This document shows, in pieces, positions 59,101 to 64,000 of a stretch of DNA of 64,000 nucleotides. Positions within the stretch are counted from its first letter, which is position 1. Each line of letters begins with the position of its first letter. Below the pieces are notes generated by a model. The model did no database searches, was not told the origin of the DNA, and saw only the letters and a program-made list of their open reading frames with translations. A program made the position numbers and the translations under genes. The DNA is from Rhizopus arrhizus (Eukaryota > Mucoromycota > Mucoromycetes > Mucorales > Rhizopodaceae), in contig JAKZZE010000001.1 in assembly GCA_024220505.1 (NCBI GenBank), positions 2,418,001-2,482,000 on the forward strand, in the 5' to 3' direction.

Positions 59101-61012
59101 GATCAGGTATTGTAGAGATATTAGGACTATCCCACGTAACAGCTAAACCTGTCAAGTTAATGTTTAACTTAGGCATAAGATCTGTACCAATACAAATAGG
59201 TATATCCTTATCAAACTTAAAAATTTCAAATTGATGCAAGACATTGATTCCGTTATAAAATACTTTTATTTGATCTGTAATAGCAGTTCTAGGTACCAAG
59301 GTATTCAAACTAGCTAATTGTAATTTTCCTGAAACAGGAAAAGTTCTAACGTTTATAATTTTTGCTAGGTCAGGAGAGATCGTAGAAGTATTACACCCAG
59401 TATCAACCAAAGCCCAAGTACGGACATTTTCTATAGTGATGGGTACAAAAAAGGAATCAGTACGTTTGTTATTAAAACTGTGAAGTTTTGTATTAAACGG
59501 TTGCAACTTACATAATGATGAGTAGTAGTGGATGTCCTTGACGGCTTCATCGTCAAGATCCTGTTCTTCATCGTGGCTTTGTTGGTTGGCAGGGTTATAT
59601 TTAGAAGCCTTTGTACCCATTGGTTCATCTTCACTGCCAGTCAACTGAAGTGAGCGGAATGCCCTGGTTATGGTAGGTGCAGTAGAGGAGGAGGAAGAGG
59701 CAGAACCAGCAGAAAGAGGTTGATTCCTTTTAGGGCAAACATTTAAATGCTCCCTAGTAAAAGGAGCGTTGCATTTAAAGCAACGCTTACTAGATGTCTC
59801 TTTGTTCATACTGCTAGCAATTCCGAGTTCCTGAGCCTTTTTACAACGATCTGTTGTGTGGTTGCACTTTCCATGGATGATACAAGTCTTTCCATCCGTA
59901 CGGTGGTTTCTTTTATGAATACCACTGGGAGGGTTCAACCCGTTGACTTGAGAGGGTTGGTTATGGAATTTTTTGGTTGACATATTGGGCAAGGTCTGTT
60001 GTTTTGTATGGAACTTTCTTGCGATACTAGAAAGGAGGTTTATGTCATTCTTTGCCTCCTGATCAAGACTGATGATGGCCATGTTGACATGATTTTGGAG
60101 ACTACTAGTGAGGGAGTTCACAAACAAAATAGCCAAAAAATCATCAGCTACGGGAGTGGCTTCACGCTTGAGTTTCAAAAAGCGGTCAGTGTATTTTTCC
60201 ACAGATTCATCAGGTTGCATGCTGATGGTTAACAGCTCTCTTGAGGCGTGGGCTTGAGCCTCAGTGGATTCGATGCCATATTTCAAGGTTAATTGCTCCT
60301 TGAAAATGGTCCAAGATAAATTCTTCTTTACCCGCAATTCATCATACCAAGAACGCTGAGTATGGGTAAGGGAGAAAGGGATGAGGCGCTGCCAATGCAC
60401 CTGTACATCCAAGCGGTACGCAAAGAGGATATCCTCAAAACGTCGGATACAGTCAGCAATGTCTTTAAAGACGGGCAATGCTGAGTTCTCTACATTACCA
60501 GTGTACTGAAACAAAGGTAAGTTTTGAGGAACCACTGTAGGTTGACTGTTAGAACCGTTAATGGCAGAGCCATTGGCCTGTATAGTCAAGGTATTAGCCA
60601 GTTTTGCTTGCAAGTCCAACAAGGAGGCCAAGATGGTAGATTTGGTCGTATATTCGCGGGAAAGGTTAGCCAGTTGCTTTCCTGTAAGCTCTTGACCTGT
60701 GATAGCCGCAGCAATTTGTTCTACCTGTTTCGTCAAAGTCTGGACGGTAGCCGTCAAATTACGACTACCCGAAACCTGAGAAGGTGGTGCTGCGCCACTG
60801 TTCTTGACACCAGCAAGCGGAGAGGCCATGGCCCTGGGTTCAACTTCTTCCATCTCTATGTCTTCTATAATAGAGTTTGGGGATCCAGTAAGAGGAAGTT
60901 CGATCCCATTAACCATGGAGGGCTTTTCAAGTCTAGGACCAATGAAAGCAGGGTCACTTTCAGAAAGAAGGGTTTCTTCGTTGTAAGCCAAAAGATTAGA
61001 GTTGATAGACAT
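56147..61012 (-). CDS. Gag-Pol polyprotein of element C
   Basis: 1621 residues from the ATG at 61012 (MSINSN). The upstream in-frame ATG at 61075 is inside the LTR. Gag has a capsid-like region, a CHHC knuckle CIIHGKCNHTTDRC (about 375-390) and a second knuckle CFKCNAPFTREHLNVC (about 410-426). Protease VDTGCNTSTIS (about 536) has Cys after DTG, where the others have Ala or Ser. RT has FIDD in CFIDDLTIGT (about 857). RNase H has ATDASNTG and YTDHKSL. Integrase has an HHCC region (HLLGHFGADAI ... CPECQQFN) and D, D, E in CIDLGTL, SSDNGTEF and GNSTNESF (about 1252-1346). The chromodomain YLVRWKGYPPEYDTWEP lies at about 1536-1590. The pol part resembles D most (PLGNSxNE, RSILPDGP). There is no break in the frame. 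Confidence 0.94.
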   Translation of the reverse strand: MSINSNLLAYNEETLLSESDPAFIGPRLEKPSMVNGIELPLTGSPNSIIEDIEMEEVEPRAMASPLAGVKNSGAAPPSQVSGSRNLTATVQTLTKQVEQIAAAITGQELTGKQLANLSREYTTKSTILASLLDLQAKLANTLTIQANGSAINGSNSQPTVVPQNLPLFQYTGNVENSALPVFKDIADCIRRFEDILFAYRLDVQVHWQRLIPFSLTHTQRSWYDELRVKKNLSWTIFKEQLTLKYGIESTEAQAHASRELLTISMQPDESVEKYTDRFLKLKREATPVADDFLAILFVNSLTSSLQNHVNMAIISLDQEAKNDINLLSSIARKFHTKQQTLPNMSTKKFHNQPSQVNGLNPPSGIHKRNHRTDGKTCIIHGKCNHTTDRCKKAQELGIASSMNKETSSKRCFKCNAPFTREHLNVCPKRNQPLSAGSASSSSSTAPTITRAFRSLQLTGSEDEPMGTKASKYNPANQQSHDEEQDLDDEAVKDIHYYSSLCKLQPFNTKLHSFNNKRTDSFFVPITIENVRTWALVDTGCNTSTISPDLAKIINVRTFPVSGKLQLASLNTLVPRTAITDQIKVFYNGINVLHQFEIFKFDKDIPICIGTDLMPKLNINLTGLAVTWDSPNISTIPDPIDPSPIKPNKSPAGTHQQREQLMNALQPYLSANAKIPSTSACPLPEAIVRLETEPGKTTYRRQYPIALSIQPKVQEQVDKWLADGVIEIAPPNTAFNSPLLTVRKKDANGNYSDDVRVCIDPRHINAILIKDRTDRFQLPLIAELHQKMSAATLFTVLDLKQAFHRLPLAEEHRALTAFTFNGQQYQFCRAPFGLTPIPNHFQRVLTTLLHDLPYVTCFIDDLTIGTGPDIEEHIKCVTTVIERLTSAKFILNVDKCHFMQTSVNILGFTISHNSLSLDSRKVANALAWPIPKTGKDIQRFLGLANYFRSHLPNFSTMTAPLDKLRNEGSLEHIWTDKYLQAFRNIQTALSNAPVLSIPDMRHELQLATDASNTGIGGVLYQIIDDKTRYIGFAARALSKSEMNYSTTKRELLAICYLFERFHKWLYGSHFTLYTDHKSLVYLGTQNIPNPMMLNWFETIFNYTFKVIHRPGIENVLPDSLSRLFSDDTEKRLGGDNNPQQLSIKNKNTKSQSKRTTDNSTNIKQRAVQLVDYMTPPEEERHNLLLKAHLLGHFGADAIVKTIHNDNLHWINIKKDALQLVSNCPECQQFNIGKHGYHPPRSILPDGPFDHVCIDLGTLNITSTEGHNFILVLVDLFTRFTILRPLMDKTAVSIANELRDIFCTFGWPKKLSSDNGTEFTNEIFNSLMETCGIDHRLSLPYNPLGNSTNESFVGIAKRALVKRLQGKKDEWNLFLPSIQYAMNCKYSRLHHSRPFVLMYNRQPNEFQDYSNAQSSIPNSSQQYAKALENKLDNMNNIVIPAIRNRIMTTQRTDNEYFTKKHRIVHQQFPTNSEVMIKNVNRNSKTDPRYEGPFVVHGVTKNGSYILTDKTGTLLSRDVPTSHIKLISTDNVVNNRADQQQYDVQAIIQHKGNNTSNYKYLVRWKGYPPEYDTWEPASSFDDMSMIEQYWARRNVNNNIGKRKRSYHTNVPTKTNDFNKRNKTK

Positions 61013-61063
61013 GTTTGAGAATAGCGTAGTAATAATAGAGTAAAGAGAATTCGTCAAAAAAAA

Positions 61064-61478
61064 TGATTTATCCAAGAATAGAAAGGAACAAGAGAGGACG
61101 AGACTCGATAAAGAGATTGCTTTATTTAATAAGAAAATGATACTCTATTTATACTTTTCATACACGGATAATATTTCATGTCATGGATTAATAATTAATG
61201 AGTATGATATAACTGATGACAAATAGATAATGGTTACGTGTTCTTCCATTGTTATCTTTGTCATCATAAGCATTTATCCACAGAATACTCGTATATGATT
61301 GACTGCGATTGACTGTGATTTAGTTCCTGGATTTAATATAATTTAACCGTGCAATTACGCAGCATCTTATCCTTAATGAAGATTATCCGAATTAACCTGT
61401 AGCCTATCTATTGGATATATTTTACATGTAGCTTATTAATACTGTTTTCATATCGAGTTATGAATGATGGATACATCA
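61064..61478 (-). repeat. 5' LTR of element C
   Basis: 415 bp followed by ACTAT. Inside it the minus strand reads TTTTTTTTGACGAATTC. Confidence 0.92.
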
Positions 61479-61483
61479 ACTAT

Positions 61484-62851
61484 TAATTCTTTTTCTTTTT
61501 TAGACTTACAGTCAAGTGCCATACGGTTTAGAGGGCTGTTTATTTCACATTCATCCTCTTCATCGGATACATTATTGTATGCAGTTCTTACAGCCATTCG
61601 GTTTATTTGTACATTATCCTTATTGTTACTATTACTATTTTTAGCAACTAGATACTCATTGCACTTATGACCTTGGAACCATTCTTTGCGGCAGTAAGTA
61701 CATGGCTTGGTTTTTGATTTTCCCTTATTTGCCATGGGTGTCTTATACTTGTTGGTCAATACTTTACTAGTTCCAAAAGGAGCTTTACTAGTATTGCCAG
61801 CATGACGGGTGGTACGTTCATCTTCGTTTATAGTACGAGCACGTTTATGGGGAGTCTTGGCAGCAAAAGCAGAATCTTCACCAGAGGCAAGTACCAAGTC
61901 GATAATTTGGGTAATCGAACTAGGTAGACGAGAACCAAAGTGAGAGGATATCGCTAATTGCGCGACAGACTTGACGGATGCTTTTAAGGAAGCAAAGTAA
62001 GTGACAGCAAGGAGAGTACTGTCTTCCATACCAGCTTCACGACGCATCTTCTGAAAACGGTTTGAGTATTCCCTATTACTCTCGTAGGTGCCTTGACACA
62101 TGGAACCAACTTCAACCATAAGTAAGAACTTGCGGTAAGGGGTGTCAAAGTGATCCAAGATCATGGGGCGGACTTGCTTCCAAGAGAAACCTTTTTCCAG
62201 CAGTGCTTCCCTACACCAAGAGACTTGTTCGGGATTCATACATAAAGGTAACAACCGTTCCCAATTGGAGTTCAAGGCTTGACCATGAGCACGCAAGACA
62301 GTTTCAAAAGTGTTACAAAAATCGTAAGCACTGTCATAGCACTCAGCCTTTTTCCTCCAAATAGCATCACCTTTTAATTGCAACGTAGGCAGGTCATTTG
62401 GTACAACCAAACGAAGAGAATGATTACTTGGACCATCACTTGGGGTCTTCACCTCTTCAAACATAGCAGTGAAGGACTTGAGAGCCTCCTTTGCTCCGTT
62501 CACCTTTTCTTCGCAATCCTTAAATTTCTGATGGGCAGTAAGAGCAGCAGCAGGATCAGAATCATCTTCATTTAAGACCATATACTCCATAAAGTGGATC
62601 TTGGCTTGATTCTTCCAATTTTCAATGATACGCAGCTTGCGACTTACAATGTCACCAGTGGAGTCCATTACCTTAGGAGTAGGAGTAGCAGTATCAGTGT
62701 CCATGGGGGTAGGTTCAGAAGCATACTTGCTAGCCATACTTCCTTGAGGTTCAGAAAGAGGAGAAGTGATATTAAAGACCACAGAGCTTTGACTTTCTGG
62801 GGTGCTTGTTACAACAGGGTCAACAATAGGAGTTTCTTGAGTAGTAGACAT
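61484..62851 (-). CDS. Element A' gag (N-terminal part of gag-pol)
   Basis: From the ATG at 62851 (MSTTQE) this encodes the same Gag as element A: Ser/Thr/Pro-rich N-terminus, charged helical stretch, capsid-like region with NDLPTLQLKGDAIW and YRKFLLMVEVGSMCQ, and zinc knuckle CTYCRKEWFQGHKC. The N-terminal 50 residues are the most changed part relative to A (VVFNITSPLSEPQGS for MISDLSSSMSEPQGS). The frame runs into the C LTR after KEKELIV and resumes at 55525 with TRDFKS. Confidence 0.92.
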
Positions 62852-62885
62852 ATTTGCAATAAAGTTTGGAATTCAAAAAGTAAAA

Positions 62886-63464
62886 TGTTATGTTCTGGTA
62901 AAGTAATTAAGGAATAAAAATAAAACCAAAGAATACTTTTTGAGACTGAACTTTATTTAAGACAATCTTAATTGTTTAAAAAGAAATCATTACAAAGTCT
63001 ACTATTTATATTCTTCTATCAGTCGGCGGGTAAATGAGTAGTTATGAGCGTAGATCCAATAAATGACATGTTTGATTGAAGAATGATCACTGAATCGATT
63101 ATGAAAATTTTTAATTCGTTGTTTTATAGATCTTATTGTTCTTTAACTGATCTGGGAGAATTGTTCCGTCTTCATTGAGAGGAAAGATATATTTATATGA
63201 AATGCCTCCAGTCAGATCAAAGTTGACTAGGTACCTGATCCATTATTATCCATTTAGAGAAATGATGAATAGTAAAGGTCATGACTTATTTATTGTTCAT
63301 GTTTACTTTATAGAATGAATCTAATAGTGTAGTTTTATATAAAAAAGAAGAAGAATATATTTTATTTGATAAAGATTTAAATTATTATCTTTTATCAATT
63401 TTAATATACTTCTTTTAGTTGTGATTATTCAATGTCCGTTATGATCAGACGCTGTTCTACAACA
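62886..63464 (-). repeat. 5' LTR of element A'
   Basis: 579 bp followed by GGTTT, the duplication matching 51505-51509. Confidence 0.92.
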
Positions 63465-63469
63465 GGTTT

Positions 63470-64000
63470 TAATTCTAGGCGTAAAAAGAAGCAGCCTCTT
63501 TTAACTAATAACCACCGCAAGCAGAGGTTAGCATGGGCAAAGAAGTATCAAAACTGGTCTATACAACAGTGGCATCAAGTAGTGTTCTCCGATGAAACGA
63601 AAATTAACATTTGGGGATCTGATGGCTGCAGATACTATTGGACCCAGTCTGGTGATGTCCTTCGTCCACACCACATAGATCTTTCAGTGAAGCATGGTGG
63701 CGGCAAATTGGTAATGTGGGGATGTATAACCAGTGAGGGATCAGGATATGCGTGCCAGGTATACGATGGTACTATGGACTCCTTGGTGTACCAGCATATT
63801 CTTGGAGCAACTTACATGGAAACGCTGAAGTACTATGGTATGAACAAGCGCACTATTTACTTTTAACAAGATAACGACCCAAAGCACAAGTCGAAACCAA
63901 CAATGTCATGGCTCCAACAAAACAAGGTCCAGTACATTAACGATTGGCCACCTAATAGTCCGGATCTGAATCCTGTAGAGCATGTGTGGCATTTGCTGAA
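63470..64000 (+). pseudogene. Second Tc1/mariner transposase, catalytic part (runs off window)
   Basis: Continuation of 51190-51509. Catalytic residues: D in VFSDETKI, D in QDNDPKH and E in NPVEHVWH. There are 35 residues between the second D and the E, against 34 in classic Tc1. The block GSDGCRYYW and HGGGKLVMWG are typical of the family. A TAA at 63864-63866 stands where the family usually has Gln before QDNDPKH, so a single C-to-T change is likely and the gene is inactive even without the insertion. The frame is open again to the window edge. Confidence 0.85.

Larger units (their letters stand above)
55526..61478 (-). mobile_element. Element C: chromodomain Ty3/Gypsy retrotransposon inside A'
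   Basis: 415-bp LTRs (55526-55940, 61064-61478) appear identical and are flanked by ACTAT (55521-55525, 61479-61483). It has one open gag-pol ORF and is oriented the same way as its host A'. It is the innermost of three levels (C in A' in a Tc1 transposase). Confidence 0.94.
51510..63464 (-). mobile_element. Element A': second copy of the A family, interrupted by element C
   Basis: 579-bp LTRs (51510-52088, 62886-63464) appear identical, with target duplication GGTTT. The LTR differs from that of element A by several substitutions and small indels (for example GGAATAAAAATAAAACC for GGTAGCGATAAAAACC), so A and A' represent two sublineages. The coding part downstream of the protease is nearly identical to A. 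Confidence 0.93.

Noticed and set aside
63432..63469. Transposase start at 63432 (MSVMIRRCSTT)
   Set aside because: These residues are encoded by the end of the A' LTR; the same run occurs at 7461 in the A LTR. The real N-terminus is at 51190.
1..64000. CRISPR array, operons, bacterial regulatory sites
   Set aside because: No regularly spaced short repeats or bacterial signals. The content is eukaryotic transposons, a tRNA gene and a spliced fragment.

Overview
This window is almost wall-to-wall transposable elements from a eukaryotic genome, most likely a fungus. A Mucoromycota-type (early-diverging) fungus is my inference. It rests on chromodomain Ty3/Gypsy elements, two Tc1/mariner transposases, an AT-rich background, and one host-like gene fragment with two introns of about 70 nt. 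No ordinary metabolic gene is visible.

Left block (1-17.8 kb). A truncated Tc1/mariner transposase (1-550, minus) is followed by a nested stack. Element H (760-17623, plus) is a Ty3/Gypsy retrotransposon with very short 89-bp LTRs and a 4-bp TGCA target duplication. It is interrupted twice by chromodomain elements in the opposite orientation: A (1502-7493, TSD GCATG) in gag, and B (8389-14645, TSD TCATT) just after the protease. The pieces of H join in frame across both insertions. H itself sits inside a TIR-flanked, MITE-like sequence (arms at 700 and 17769).

Middle block (19.1-34.8 kb). A tRNA-Gly(TCC) gene (19110-19180, minus) is followed, exactly at its mature 5' end, by a head-to-tail array: LINE copy 1, a SINE-like unit with a tRNA-like head, LINE copy 2 and LINE copy 3. 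Every unit ends in TTCGTC and is followed by the same 14 bp (TAAACTAAGAACGC), which are the first 14 nt of the tRNA gene. Each LINE is about 5 kb with two ORFs: ORF1 (coiled coil plus an RRM-like region) and ORF2 (APE endonuclease, reverse transcriptase, C-terminal CCHC). The ORFs overlap by one base as TAATG. This tRNA-gene-targeted, tandemly reiterated LINE/SINE system is the most interesting content here.

Right block (35.5-64 kb). Chromodomain element D (35545-47830, minus, TSD CAACT) is interrupted by intact element E (37820-43890, plus, TSD ATATC). An AT-rich stretch holds a tRNA-like relic and a three-exon gene resembling the N-terminus of fungal Tnp2/CACTA-type transposases (49924-50800). 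A second Tc1/mariner transposase (51190-51509 plus 63470 onward) is split by element A' (51510-63464, TSD GGTTT, same family as A). A' is in turn split by element C (55526-61478, TSD ACTAT).

By eye, the two LTRs of each of the seven LTR elements have the same length and appear identical, and most ORFs are open, so the insertions are recent. LTR and target-duplication boundaries were read directly from the sequence. Family assignments come from recognisable motifs, not from a database search.
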